NCBI RefSeq assembly: GCF_009755665.1
Contig: NZ_CP046622.1
Location: 3,720,001 to 3,784,000, forward strand
DNA length: 64,000 bases
Direction: 5' to 3'
From: Variovorax paradoxus
Lineage (GTDB): Bacteria > Pseudomonadota > Gammaproteobacteria > Burkholderiales > Burkholderiaceae_C
The notes beneath the pieces are model-generated. The model saw nothing but the letters and a program-made list of their open reading frames with translations. It was not told the DNA's origin and did not search any database. Below, piece by piece: positions 38,391 through 47,501 of this stretch (positions within the stretch are counted from its first letter, which is position 1; the number at the start of each line of letters is the position of its first letter). Made by a program: the position numbers and the translations under genes.

Positions 38391-38450
38391 GTTGTTCGGG
38401 GTGCGCACCCGCTGGCCTGTGCACCCGCCTTGGAACAATGGCCCACAAAC
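38391..38450 (+). repeat. Relic of the dispersed inverted-repeat element (core deleted), copy D
   Basis: The left outer flank (GTTGTTCGGGGTGCGCACC) is joined directly to one arm end (GGCCTGTGCAC) and the right flank (CCGCCTTGGAACAATGGC), matching copies A and C outside and at the end of the arms. The hairpin core with AAATAAAGGAGG is missing. It sits between the CorA-like and phosphoesterase genes, just upstream of the latter. Confidence 0.6.
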
Positions 38451-38489
38451 GCAGGGCTAAGATCACCCGCCACAAAGACAGACCCACCA

Positions 38490-39227
38490 ATGCGCATAGC
38501 CCTCCTCTCCGACATCCACGGCAACCTCCCCGCACTCGAAGCCGTGGTCGAAGACATTGCCCGCCGCGGCGCAGATGTCATCGTCAACCTGGGCGACAGC
38601 CTCTCCGGCCCACTGATGCCGCTGGAGACCGCGCAGTTCCTGATGGCGCAGGGCTGGGTTCATCTTGCGGGCAACCATGAACGCCAGCTTCTCACAACGC
38701 CCGCGGAAAAGCGCGGCCCGTCCGATGCGTTCGCGCATGCCCGGCTCGGCGCCAAGGAGTTCGAGTGGATCGCGTCGCTCGGGCACACCCTGCGCTTCAG
38801 TCCGGAAGTTTTGCTCTGCCACGGTACGCCTTCCAGCGACCTCGAATACTTCCTGGAGACAGTGGAGCCCTCAGTATTCCGCGCTGCGACCCAAGCGGAA
38901 ATCGATGCGCGCCTCGGCCAGGTCGATGCACAGCTGATCGCTTGCGGGCATACGCATGTGCCGCGCGTGGCGCATGCATCCGGCGGGCAGCTGATCGTCA
39001 ATCCAGGCAGCGTGGGCCTGCCGGCCTACGACGACATTCATCCGTACCCGCACGCCGTGGAAACCGGCTCGCCGAACGCGCGCTATGCCATCGTGGAGCG
39101 CCACGAAAGCGGATGGGCCTCCCGGCTGATTGCGGTGCCCTACGACCACACGGCCATGGCGGCGCTGGCGCTGAAGAACGGGCGGCCGGACTGGGCGCAT
39201 GCCCTTGCCACCGGCCGCATGTCCTAG
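38490..39227 (+). CDS. Calcineurin-like metallophosphoesterase (YfcE type)
   Basis: A 245-residue cytoplasmic phosphodiesterase/phosphatase. Metal ligands are in order: Asp8 and His10 (SDIHGN), Asp36 (LGDSLSG), Asn62 and His63 (GNHE), a later His in LLCHGTP and GHTH near residue 155. The length fits the YfcE/MJ0936 group. The physiological substrate is unknown. The ATG at 38490 has only a weak ribosome-binding site. Upstream is repeat relic D; downstream the gene converges on the isochorismatase-like gene, separated by ten bases. Confidence 0.88.
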   Translation: MRIALLSDIHGNLPALEAVVEDIARRGADVIVNLGDSLSGPLMPLETAQFLMAQGWVHLAGNHERQLLTTPAEKRGPSDAFAHARLGAKEFEWIASLGHTLRFSPEVLLCHGTPSSDLEYFLETVEPSVFRAATQAEIDARLGQVDAQLIACGHTHVPRVAHASGGQLIVNPGSVGLPAYDDIHPYPHAVETGSPNARYAIVERHESGWASRLIAVPYDHTAMAALALKNGRPDWAHALATGRMS

Positions 39228-39237
39228 AGCTTTCAGT

Positions 39238-39774
39238 TCAATGGCCGAACGCGATCTGGGCGCTGTCCACCGCGCCGATGCGCACGCCGAAGCTGGTGAT
39301 GTCCGATAGCGTGGCGTTGTGGTGTGCGCGAATGAAGGCGCCCGTGGCATGCGGCTTGTCGTGCGAGGTGTGCGCATCGGCCGCCAGCATGACCTCGTAG
39401 CCCAGCGCGGCGGCGCGCCGCACGGCGGTGTCCACGCAGAACTCCGACGAATAGCCGCAGATCACCACGCGCTGCACCGCATGCCCCGTCAGCCACGCTT
39501 CGAGGGGCGTGCGCAGGAACGAGTCGGCCGTGTTCTTGCGGATCTTCGTGTCGCTTGCATCCACGTGCAGTGCGTCGGCAAGTTGCCAGCGCTCGGAGTC
39601 GAACTCCAGGTCGATCTCGTTCTCGTGCTGGATGAAGGCCACCGGCACGCCGGCCGCGCGTGCGCGCTCTGTCAGCGCATTGATGCGCTGGATCACCTGT
39701 TCGGCTTCGTGGGGGCGCGGCGGGTCGTCGAAGAGGCCGCGTTGCATGTCGATGACGAGAACGGCAGTTTTCAT
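39238..39774 (-). CDS. Isochorismatase-family cysteine hydrolase
   Basis: A 178-residue Rossmann-like hydrolase. The catalytic triad is Asp9 (VLVIDMQ), Lys80 (KIRKNTADSF) and Cys113 (SSEFCVDTAV), the usual nicotinamidase/isochorismatase arrangement. Cysteine presence makes amide hydrolysis (for example of a nicotinamide- or carbamate-like substrate) more likely than true isochorismatase activity. Start at ATG 39774 (MKTAVLVIDMQ). Monocistronic and convergent with the phosphoesterase. Substrate unknown. Confidence 0.88.
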   Translation of the reverse strand: MKTAVLVIDMQRGLFDDPPRPHEAEQVIQRINALTERARAAGVPVAFIQHENEIDLEFDSERWQLADALHVDASDTKIRKNTADSFLRTPLEAWLTGHAVQRVVICGYSSEFCVDTAVRRAAALGYEVMLAADAHTSHDKPHATGAFIRAHHNATLSDITSFGVRIGAVDSAQIAFGH

Positions 39775-39845
39775 GGAAGTGGAAAGCAGGCAAGGACTCG
39801 GGGCCGCGCCGAGTATGCCCCGCCACCCGCCACCCGCCGGCCGCC

Positions 39846-41438
39846 TCAGTTCCAGGCGCTGACTTCGAGCCGCACCTTGCCGCTGATGCCCGGTGCCGCC
39901 GCTGCCGCGCCCAGGCTCGAAAGCGGCACGATGCACTGCTGCTTGCCGTTGGCCAGCTGCGTCGAACTCATCGGCAGCGAGGCCTTGCCCGCGGTGTCGG
40001 TCTGCCAGCCGTATTTGATATTCCAGTTCTGCGCCGGGTCGTCCGCCTGGGGCGGCGCAAGCTCGATAACCAGCGTGTCGCGGAACAGCGAGCTACCCTC
40101 GTAGTGACCGTCGAGCCAGAACTTCTTGTTGACCTGGTAGTCGGGCACGCGCACACCGAGCGTCATCGCGTAGGCCAGCGTCGGCCGGTCCTGCTTCACG
40201 CGCGCCTTGTTGGCCAGGAACACGGTCGACAGGTAGATCGAGCGGCGCTCGGGCCTGGCCGGGTCGGTGAGTTCCTTGTGCGTGCGGCAGGCGGGTGAAT
40301 CTTCTTCGGCCACGCGCCGGCTCAGGTACCAGCGCTTGCCGCGCGGGGCGGCGAGCAGTTCGACCTGGTAGAGCGCATCGACATCGGCGTCCTTGGGCAG
40401 GTCGGGCGGCAACGTCACGCCGTCGACGTCGAACCAGAGATCGACGCGCACGTCGCCGAACAAAAAGCGCACGAGGTTCTGGTACGCCTCCTCGGAATTG
40501 ACGATGCCGAAGTAGCCCGAGTGCGACCGGAAGGCGTAGGCGGTGGCCACGGGCTTGCTGCGCTTTGCCTCGTCGATGGACCAGAGCGAGGCGTTCTCGA
40601 TGCGCACAAGCCCATCGCTGCCGTGGCCTGCGAACATGCGCGACAGGCCCTTGGCCGCTTCGTAGTCGCCGCGGTTGGAGCCGACCATGCAGAAGAAGCG
40701 GTCGGCCGGAAAGGCCGCCGCGGGCAGGAAGTCCATGCGGCCGTCGACCGGCGCCGTGTCCAGGAATTCCGACATCTTCTCGCGGTTGAAGGTGTTCATC
40801 TCGTTTGCCGTGAGCCAGCCCGGCACGTTGACGCCGCCCAGGTCGATGCCGTTGTGCGGCGTGGCATAGGTGAACACCTTGTCGACACAGGCGCGCGCGG
40901 CCGCGTCGCCGAGCGTGGGGTTCTGCAGAAAGGCCCGCACGACCAGCCCGCCCATCGAATGCGCGACCAGGTAGCAGCGAAAGTCCGCCGCCGAGAAAGC
41001 GGCGCCCTCGCGCAGCGCGACCAGGTCGCGCACGCGCAGGATCAGCTTGCTCAGGCCCTGGGCATAGATCTTCACGTCGCGCGCCTTGCCGTCGCCGAGC
41101 AGTTCGGAGCCGCTGTCGTAGTAGCGATAGATCACGACGGACGCGGCCGGAATGCCATCCACGTCCTTGCCGGTTTCGTCGGGCGAGGGCTTCCAGTCGT
41201 TGTCGAGGATGTCCAGGCCGTTCTGGTAGACGCTCTGGTATTGAAAGTCCGCCAGGAGCCGCACCACCGGAGATTCGAAAACGAACTTCTGCGCCGGCGC
41301 GTCCTTCTTGACGGTGGCGCGGTACACGGTGGAGCCCACATTGAAGCCGCAGAACGGGTCGGCCGCCGTGTCGTCACGCTCGGCCTCCGTCATGGCGTAG
41401 CCGCGCACGTAGATGATGGGATAGCGGTTGCTGCTCAT
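39846..41438 (-). CDS. Alpha/beta hydrolase, lipase/PGAP1-like
   Basis: A 530-residue soluble protein with the serine hydrolase elbow VAHSMGGLV (Ser161), preceded by the ADFRCYL strand and followed by VFTYATPHNGIDLGG, a pattern of lipase/esterase-like acyl hydrolases. No signal peptide is apparent. The C-terminal 180 residues look like a beta-rich domain (DLWFDVDGVTLPPD..., VRLEVSAWN) that is not assigned. The first 100 residues (IIYVRGYAM) resemble the first strand and oxyanion region. Substrate unknown. It is alone on its transcript. Confidence 0.7.
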   Translation of the reverse strand: MSSNRYPIIYVRGYAMTEAERDDTAADPFCGFNVGSTVYRATVKKDAPAQKFVFESPVVRLLADFQYQSVYQNGLDILDNDWKPSPDETGKDVDGIPAASVVIYRYYDSGSELLGDGKARDVKIYAQGLSKLILRVRDLVALREGAAFSAADFRCYLVAHSMGGLVVRAFLQNPTLGDAAARACVDKVFTYATPHNGIDLGGVNVPGWLTANEMNTFNREKMSEFLDTAPVDGRMDFLPAAAFPADRFFCMVGSNRGDYEAAKGLSRMFAGHGSDGLVRIENASLWSIDEAKRSKPVATAYAFRSHSGYFGIVNSEEAYQNLVRFLFGDVRVDLWFDVDGVTLPPDLPKDADVDALYQVELLAAPRGKRWYLSRRVAEEDSPACRTHKELTDPARPERRSIYLSTVFLANKARVKQDRPTLAYAMTLGVRVPDYQVNKKFWLDGHYEGSSLFRDTLVIELAPPQADDPAQNWNIKYGWQTDTAGKASLPMSSTQLANGKQQCIVPLSSLGAAAAAPGISGKVRLEVSAWN

Positions 41439-41638
41439 GGTGTGTGTCGCCTTATCAAGGGCCGCGGGGTTCGGCGCTTTTCAGTGTGCCGCGCGCCGCC
41501 GCTGCCGACCATAGAACGCACGGCATACGACAACCGGCGCGGCAATGTCCCTTTTCGCCGAATGTTTCTGCCGTTGAAACCATTGGCAACGAAGCCCCGG
41601 CTAAGCTCGCGCCGCAAACACCCCGAACATCCGAATCC

Positions 41639-42769
41639 ATGAATGACGTTGCCCGCCCCCTGCTCTCCCCAAGGCACTTCTTGCGCCGCTTTCGCAGCTA
41701 CAGCACCTCGCTATTCGCTGCAAGCTGCGCACTGGTAGCGGGCTGCGTGAGCAGCAGCGGGTGCGAGGCACGGTACGACGCATCGCCGCAGTTCAAGGGC
41801 TGCGGCTTCCAGAACCTGCCGAACCCGGAAGTCCTGCCTTCCGCCAGCGCCTGGCGGATCTGGTCGCGCTTCATCGTCGGCAGCAAGCTCGACACCGTGC
41901 CGGTCGATCCCATTCCCGTGCAGATGCTGAGCACCGCCGACCTGGAGGCGCTCGACCCCAAGGCCAACCACGTGGTGCGGCTCGGGCATTCGTCGCACCT
42001 GCTCAAGCTGCAGGGCAAGTACTGGCTGATCGACCCGGTGTTCAGCGAGCGGGCGTCGCCGTTCAGTTTCGCCGGGCCCAAGCGCTTCCACAAGCCGCCG
42101 CTCACGCTCGAGCAGCTGCCGCCTATCGAAGGGCTGATTCTTTCGCACGACCACTACGACCATCTTGACGTGGCGACCATCGAGTACCTCGCGCAGCGTG
42201 TGCAGCGCTACTTCGTGCCGCTGGGCGTACGCGCCCGGCTGCTGGCCATGGGCGTGCCGGCCGATCGCGTGACGGAGCTCGACTGGTGGCAAGGCGGCGA
42301 GCACAACGGCGTGAAGCTCACCGCCACGCCCGCGCAGCACTTCTCGGGCCGCACGCTGAACGACCGGGACCGCACGCTGTGGGCCTCATGGGTGGTGCAA
42401 AGCGGCGACCAGCGCATCTTCTACAGCGGCGACTCGGGCTACTTTCCGGGCTTCAAGCAGATCGGCGAGCGCTTCGGCGGCTTCGACCTGGCACTGATGG
42501 AAAACGGCGCCTACGACGCCTATTGGCCCGCGGTGCACATGACGCCCGAGCAAAGCGTGCAGGCCTTCGAAGACCTGCGCGGCAAGGTGCTCTATTCGGT
42601 GCACAACACCACCTTCGACCTTGCCTTTCACACCTGGCACGATCCGCTGAACCGCATTGCCAACCTGTCGCAGGCCAGGAAGATCGAACTCGCGACGCCG
42701 GTGATCGGCGAAGTGCTCACGGTGGGCAAAGCCCGCACCAACGTGCGTTGGTGGGAAGGGCTGAAGTAA
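41639..42769 (+). CDS. Metallo-beta-lactamase-fold lipoprotein, NAPE-PLD-like
   Basis: A 376-residue protein with a probable lipoprotein signal (LVAGCVSSSGC near residue 34). Metal ligands are LSHDHYDHLDV near residue 165, with ATPAQHFSGR, FYSGDSGYFPGF and AYWPAVHM further on, the pattern of the UlaG/NAPE-phospholipase D branch. These hydrolyse phosphodiesters or lactones. A phospholipid or N-acyl-ethanolamine-type substrate at the inner face of the outer membrane is possible but unproven. ATG 41639 was chosen; the frame upstream is open but without signal features. Confidence 0.85.
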   Translation: MNDVARPLLSPRHFLRRFRSYSTSLFAASCALVAGCVSSSGCEARYDASPQFKGCGFQNLPNPEVLPSASAWRIWSRFIVGSKLDTVPVDPIPVQMLSTADLEALDPKANHVVRLGHSSHLLKLQGKYWLIDPVFSERASPFSFAGPKRFHKPPLTLEQLPPIEGLILSHDHYDHLDVATIEYLAQRVQRYFVPLGVRARLLAMGVPADRVTELDWWQGGEHNGVKLTATPAQHFSGRTLNDRDRTLWASWVVQSGDQRIFYSGDSGYFPGFKQIGERFGGFDLALMENGAYDAYWPAVHMTPEQSVQAFEDLRGKVLYSVHNTTFDLAFHTWHDPLNRIANLSQARKIELATPVIGEVLTVGKARTNVRWWEGLK

Positions 42770-42784
42770 GGAGCTGCGGCCGGC

Positions 42785-42973
42785 CTAGCCGCGTTCCTTG
42801 CGCTCGCGCGCCCGGCGCTGCTGCCGAGTTTCGTTGGCCTGCGCCGCAATGCGCTCTTTCTCGCGCTTCTTGGCCCCGCGCTTCAGGCGCATGTGGCGGC
42901 CGAACCAGAAGCTGCCTAGCCCCGTGACCACTGCGATCGCAAGGCCGATGGTGCTGATGTCGATGCCGCCCAT
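42785..42973 (-). CDS. Small single-pass membrane protein after parC
   Basis: A 62-residue protein. Residues 3-24 form one membrane segment (ISTIGLAIAVVTGLGSFWFG), followed by a very basic tail rich in Lys and Arg (GAKKREKERIAAQA, QQRRARERKERG). The ATG at 42973 shares bases with the parC stop; a GTG one codon earlier is the alternative. Unknown function; the basic tail could bind nucleic acid or the membrane surface. Translational coupling to parC supports it as a real gene. Confidence 0.6.
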   Translation of the reverse strand: MGGIDISTIGLAIAVVTGLGSFWFGRHMRLKRGAKKREKERIAAQANETRQQRRARERKERG

Positions 42974-45369
42974 CACAGAACCCGCACGATGCTCGTCGGC
43001 TTGAAGCCGAGGTCGGCCGCCTTGCCCTTGCGCGCACGGCTGCCGCGCGCGTTGTTGAGCGTGCGGATCTCCAGCGTTTCGTCGCGCTCCTTGCCGCCGC
43101 GGCCAATGCCTTCGATCTTCACGCTGCGCGTGTAGGCCGCAGCGCCCGCGAGCGTGTCCTTGGCGTCGAGGTCGATGAGCGTAAGGCCGCGGCCGCCCTT
43201 CGGCAGGCTCTTGAGTTCGGCGATATCGAAGGTCAGGATGCGGCCGCCGGTGGAGGCGCAGGCCACGTGCGTGGCGGCGGGCATCGGCTCGGCACCACTC
43301 GCACCGCCCACCAGCGAGGGACGGCAGAGCTGTTCGCCCTCGCCCACATCGATGAAGGCCTTGCCGCCCCGCTGGCGCGACATCATGTTTTCAACCGTGG
43401 CGATGAAGCCGTAGCCGCCGGTGTTGGCCAGCAGCACACTGGCGCCCACCGGGCCTGCGAAGAAATGCGTGACGTGCGTGCCGGCATCCAGCTCGATGAG
43501 CGTGGTCACGGGCTGGCCGTCGCCGCGCGCGCCCGGCAGCGAGGCCACGGGCACGGTGTACACGCGCACCGTCTTGTCCTTGGCGCTACCGAACACCAGC
43601 AGCGTGTCGACGCTGCGGCACTCGAAGGCGCCATAGAGCGCATCGCCGGACTTGAAGCTGTATTCGGGCGCGGCCGAACCGTTGCCGGCGGCCTTCTCGC
43701 TGGCCCAGCCCTTCTGCGCGCGGACCCAGCCCTTTTGCGAAACGATGACGGTGACGGGTTCGTCGACCACCTTGACTTCGGCCACGGCGCGCTTTTCGGC
43801 CTGGATCAGCGTGCGGCGCGGGTCTTCGAAAGACTTGGCGTCGGCTTCGATTTCCTTCACCAGCAGGCGGCGCAGGGCCGCGGGGCTGCCAAGGATGTCT
43901 TCGAGCTTTTTCTGCTCGTCGCGCAGGCCTTTGAGTTCTTGCTCGATCTTGATGGCTTCGAGCCGCGCGAGTTGGCGCAGGCGAATTTCGAGAATGTCTT
44001 CGGCCTGGCGTTCGCTGAGGTTGAAGCGCGCAATGAGCGCGGCCTTCGGGTCTTCCGCCGCGCGGATGATTGCGATCACCTCGTCGATGTTCAGCAGCAC
44101 CAGCTGCCGTCCCTCGAGGATGTGGATGCGCTCGAGCACCTTGTTCAGCCGATGCCGCGAGCGCTTCTCCACCGTGATCTCGCGGAACGCGATCCACTCG
44201 TTGAGCATCTGGCGCAGCGACTTCTGCGTCGGCTTGCCGTCGATGCCCACCATCGTGAGATTGATCGGCGACGAGGTTTCGAGGGACGTTTGCGCGAGCA
44301 GCGTGGTAATGAACTCTTCCTGGCTGATGCGCGAAGTCTTGGGCTCGAACACCAGGCGCACGGCGGCGTCCTTGCTCGATTCGTCGCGCACTACGTCGAG
44401 CACCGACAGCATCGCGGCCTTGAGCTGCGTCTGCTCGGCGCTCAGGGCCTTCTTGCCGGCCTTGACCTTTGGGTTGGTGATTTCCTCGATTTCCTCGAGC
44501 ACCTTCTGCGTGCTGACGCCCGGCGGCAGCTCATTGACCACCAGCTGCCACTGGCCGCGCGCGAGGTCTTCGATCTTCCAGCGCGCGCGCACCTTGAGCG
44601 AGCCGCGGCCGGTGCGGTAGGCATCGGCAATGTCGGCCGGGCCGCTGATGATCTGCGCGCCGCCCGGGTAGTCGGGGCCGGGCACGATCTGCAGCAGCTC
44701 TTCTTCGCTGAGCTTGCCGTTCGACTTGATCAGCGCCACGCAGGCGTCTGCAATCTCGCGCAGGTTGTGGCTCGGGATTTCGGTAGCCAGGCCCACTGCG
44801 ATGCCGCTTGCGCCGTTGAGCAGCGTGAAGGGCAAGCGCGCGGGCAGCAGGCGCGGCTCTTCGGTGCTGCCGTCGTAGTTGGGAATGAAGTCGACCGTGC
44901 CTTCGTCGATCTCGTCGAGCAGCAGGCTGGTGATGCGGGCCAGGCGCGCCTCGGTGTAGCGCATGGCCGCGGCGCCGTCGCCGTCGCGGCTGCCGAAGTT
45001 GCCCTGGCCGTCGACCAATGGATAACGCTGCGAGAAGTCTTGCGCCATGCGCACCAGCGCGTCGTAGGCCGCCTGGTCGCTGTGCGGGTGGAAGCGGCCG
45101 AGCACGTCGCCGACCACGCGCGCACTCTTGACGGGCTTGGCACCCACCGTGCCGTTGGCGCCGCCGAAGCCCAGGCCCATGCGCGACATCGAATAAAGAA
45201 TGCGCCGCTGCACCGGTTTCTGGCCGTCGGACACGTCGGGCAGCGCGCGGCCCTTGACCACGCTGAGCGCGTATTCGAGATAGGCGGTTTGCGCGTAGTC
45301 TGCAAGTGTGAGGGTGGTGTCGCCGTCGGTGGGACCCTGGAGATCGAGCGGAGGTTGGGAGTCGTCCAT
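42973..45369 (-). CDS. parC: DNA topoisomerase IV subunit A ParC
   Basis: A 798-residue type IIA topoisomerase subunit that decatenates replicated chromosomes with ParE. The catalytic tyrosine is Tyr138 ([11 protein letters not shown]), in a winged-helix domain. In the quinolone-determining stretch [12 protein letters not shown], Gln99 stands where E. coli ParC has Ser80, and Asp103 where it has Glu84. The C-terminal beta-pinwheel region ([19 protein letters not shown]) is shorter than in GyrA. The parE gene lies 4 kb upstream on the same strand with two unrelated genes between. Confidence 0.92.
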   Translation of the reverse strand: MDDSQPPLDLQGPTDGDTTLTLADYAQTAYLEYALSVVKGRALPDVSDGQKPVQRRILYSMSRMGLGFGGANGTVGAKPVKSARVVGDVLGRFHPHSDQAAYDALVRMAQDFSQRYPLVDGQGNFGSRDGDGAAAMRYTEARLARITSLLLDEIDEGTVDFIPNYDGSTEEPRLLPARLPFTLLNGASGIAVGLATEIPSHNLREIADACVALIKSNGKLSEEELLQIVPGPDYPGGAQIISGPADIADAYRTGRGSLKVRARWKIEDLARGQWQLVVNELPPGVSTQKVLEEIEEITNPKVKAGKKALSAEQTQLKAAMLSVLDVVRDESSKDAAVRLVFEPKTSRISQEEFITTLLAQTSLETSSPINLTMVGIDGKPTQKSLRQMLNEWIAFREITVEKRSRHRLNKVLERIHILEGRQLVLLNIDEVIAIIRAAEDPKAALIARFNLSERQAEDILEIRLRQLARLEAIKIEQELKGLRDEQKKLEDILGSPAALRRLLVKEIEADAKSFEDPRRTLIQAEKRAVAEVKVVDEPVTVIVSQKGWVRAQKGWASEKAAGNGSAAPEYSFKSGDALYGAFECRSVDTLLVFGSAKDKTVRVYTVPVASLPGARGDGQPVTTLIELDAGTHVTHFFAGPVGASVLLANTGGYGFIATVENMMSRQRGGKAFIDVGEGEQLCRPSLVGGASGAEPMPAATHVACASTGGRILTFDIAELKSLPKGGRGLTLIDLDAKDTLAGAAAYTRSVKIEGIGRGGKERDETLEIRTLNNARGSRARKGKAADLGFKPTSIVRVL

Positions 45370-45415
45370 GGAGAAGAGAGAAAGAGAAACAGTTGCAGGC
45401 CGTGCGCTTGCGCGC

Positions 45416-46537
45416 TCAGCCTAATGTGAAAGCCTCGTGCACCGCCGATTGCACGGAGCCGCCGAGCACCGCGCCGCCGCCGGCCACGTAGATCCAGTCG
45501 CCGATCACCGCGGCGCCGACCGCGTGGCGAGGCGTGGTCATCGGCGCATGGCGCTGCCAGGTGTCGGCCGCAGGATCGTAGCTTTCCATCTGGCCGAACA
45601 CCTTGGCCTGGCGCGGCGCGCCGCCCACCAAAAATCCGCCCTCGCCGCCCATGGCGAAAAGGCGGCCCCGGTAAAGCACGAGGCCGTGGCCCGAACGGGC
45701 GGTAGGCAGCGGCGCGCGCGGCTCCCACGTGTCGCGCGCGGGCAGGTAGACATGGTGCAGGTCGGTGTTGTATTCGAAGGTGTTGAAGCGCCCGCCTATC
45801 ACGTGGATCTGGCCGCCATGCGCCACGCAGCCGACATGGTCGCGCGCGCCGGGCAGCGGCTTGCGGGTGCTCCAGCGGTCGGCCTTGGGGTCGTACACCT
45901 CGTGCCAGCCGACGCTCGCGCGCTCGGCCGCAGGCTCTGAGGCGCCGCCAATCAGGTGCAGTTGCCCGTCCAGCACCACGGCGGCGGCTGCGCCGCGCGG
46001 GCGCGGCAACGGCGCAATGGCCGTCCAGCGGTTGGCCGCGATGTCGTAGACGTAGGCGTTGGTGTCGGAGCGGCGGTTTTGCTCGACGAAGCCGCCGAGT
46101 GCATAGACGCGGCCCTCGTCGGCCGCCACCGCCACATGGTTGGCGCCGCGCGGCAGCGGCGCACCGTCGAGCCAGCGGTCGGCCTTGGGGTCGTAGATGT
46201 GGTGGTAGTCGCGGTTCACCGCCCCTTCGCCGTAGCCGCCGACCACGTGCATGCGGCCCTGCGCGGCGGTGGCCCAGGCCATCTCGCTGCGCGGAATCGG
46301 CAAGGCCGCGCGCGTCACCCAGCGTCCGGCAGGTCCGGCCGGTGCGGGGCTGTCCGTCACGCGTTGCGCCTCTTGCTCGGGCGTCATGTGATGCGGCACG
46401 CCGCCTTGCAGCCGCGCATACGGCTCCTTCGACGAAGGCGCCGCCGGCAGCGTGTCGTGCGTGGCCGCATGCTGCGCGCGCGCAGCGCCGCCCACCGCAC
46501 AAGCGGCGGTCGCAAGAACGAAGCGTCGGCGCTGCAT
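45416..46537 (-). CDS. Kelch-repeat beta-propeller protein, probably exported by Tat
   Basis: A 373-residue protein. The N-terminus [22 protein letters not shown] looks like a twin-arginine-type signal with a short hydrophobic stretch and an ARA cleavage site. About six kelch repeats follow, each ending in a YDPKADRW or VYDIAANRW turn and a GGxxxxG strand ([54 protein letters not shown]). Kelch propellers bind proteins or sugars. Function unknown. AAGGAGGA precedes ATG 46537. Between lytic transglycosylase and parC. Confidence 0.8.
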   Translation of the reverse strand: MQRRRFVLATAACAVGGAARAQHAATHDTLPAAPSSKEPYARLQGGVPHHMTPEQEAQRVTDSPAPAGPAGRWVTRAALPIPRSEMAWATAAQGRMHVVGGYGEGAVNRDYHHIYDPKADRWLDGAPLPRGANHVAVAADEGRVYALGGFVEQNRRSDTNAYVYDIAANRWTAIAPLPRPRGAAAAVVLDGQLHLIGGASEPAAERASVGWHEVYDPKADRWSTRKPLPGARDHVGCVAHGGQIHVIGGRFNTFEYNTDLHHVYLPARDTWEPRAPLPTARSGHGLVLYRGRLFAMGGEGGFLVGGAPRQAKVFGQMESYDPAADTWQRHAPMTTPRHAVGAAVIGDWIYVAGGGAVLGGSVQSAVHEAFTLG

Positions 46538-46578
46538 GAAGGGCTCCTCCTTCGACGAATAAAGGCGGGGGTGCGGCA

Positions 46579-47475
46579 TCAGGACACCGGCGCTTCCGCC
46601 GCCCCGTCCGGCACCGCCGGCTGCTCGGAAGCCTCGGGCATGGCCGGCATGCTGCTTGGCGAGTCGGACGGCATGTTGCCACGGCCCATCGCCCCGCCCT
46701 TCGGAACCACCAGCTCCATGCGGATGCGGCCCGGCGCCTTGCCGCCGCGCACGCCGCTGGTGCTGCCGCCGCCGTCCGCCGCCATTGCCGCCGATGGCTT
46801 GAGGTACGCATAGAGCCGCAGCACCGTCTGCACGTAGTTCTGCGTTTCCTTGTAGTTCGGAATCTTGTTGCCCGCGCGCTGCACCGCGCCCTCGCCGGCG
46901 TTGTAGGCGGCAAGCGCCAGTTCGATCTGGCCCGGGAACATCGCGATCAGGTCGCGCAGGTAGCGCGAGCCGGCGGCTATGTTGATGCGCGGATCGAACA
47001 GCTTGTTCTCGATGGTGCCGCGCTTGTCCGCCGCAACGCCGTAGCGCTGCGCGGTGGCCGGCATGAGCTGCATGAGGCCCATTGCGCCCTTGGGCGAAAC
47101 GGCCTGCGCGTCGAAGCCCGATTCGGTGGCGATCAGCGCTTGCAGCAGTTCGTAGTCGATCGAATGCTTGTTCGACGCATCGCGCAGCGCTGCCTTCGCG
47201 GTCTTGTAGCTTGGCGAGGCTTCGAAGAGCGCAAGCAAGGTCTGCGATGCCGGAGGCACCTTGCCGTCGAGCCTGCGCCCGCCGCGGCCGAGCGGCGAAA
47301 TTCCCTTGGCCGTGTCGAAGCTCTGCCCGCCGCGAAAGAAGAGCTGGTAGCGCTCGTCGATCTTCTCGGAGGCGAAGTGCGCAACACCCTTGCTGTCGAT
47401 GTAGCCGTAGATGTCAGCGGCGTGCGCAAGCCCCTGCTGCGTGCACAGCAGCAAGGCCAGGAGCAACGGACGCAT
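46579..47475 (-). CDS. Lytic transglycosylase (SLT family)
   Basis: A 298-residue exported protein. The signal peptide (LLLALLLCTQQGLAHA) is followed by a small DUF4124-like module (DIYGYIDSKGVAHFASEK) and then the SLT domain with catalytic Glu118 (IATESGFDA), GAMGLMQLMPATAQRYGV and ALAAYNAGEGAV. It cleaves peptidoglycan between MurNAc and GlcNAc to anhydro ends. The tail of 70 residues is Gly/Pro-rich. ATG 47475 was chosen; a GTG 18 bases upstream is possible. Lies 26 bp after parE. Confidence 0.85.
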   Translation of the reverse strand: MRPLLLALLLCTQQGLAHAADIYGYIDSKGVAHFASEKIDERYQLFFRGGQSFDTAKGISPLGRGGRRLDGKVPPASQTLLALFEASPSYKTAKAALRDASNKHSIDYELLQALIATESGFDAQAVSPKGAMGLMQLMPATAQRYGVAADKRGTIENKLFDPRINIAAGSRYLRDLIAMFPGQIELALAAYNAGEGAVQRAGNKIPNYKETQNYVQTVLRLYAYLKPSAAMAADGGGSTSGVRGGKAPGRIRMELVVPKGGAMGRGNMPSDSPSSMPAMPEASEQPAVPDGAAEAPVS

Positions 47476-47501
47476 GAAATCTGAAATTTTCACGAGGGTG
47501 G

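Noticed and set aside
43267..45429. 720-codon open frame antisense to parC
   Set aside because: A GC-driven shadow of parC, whose motifs are unmistakable on the minus strand.
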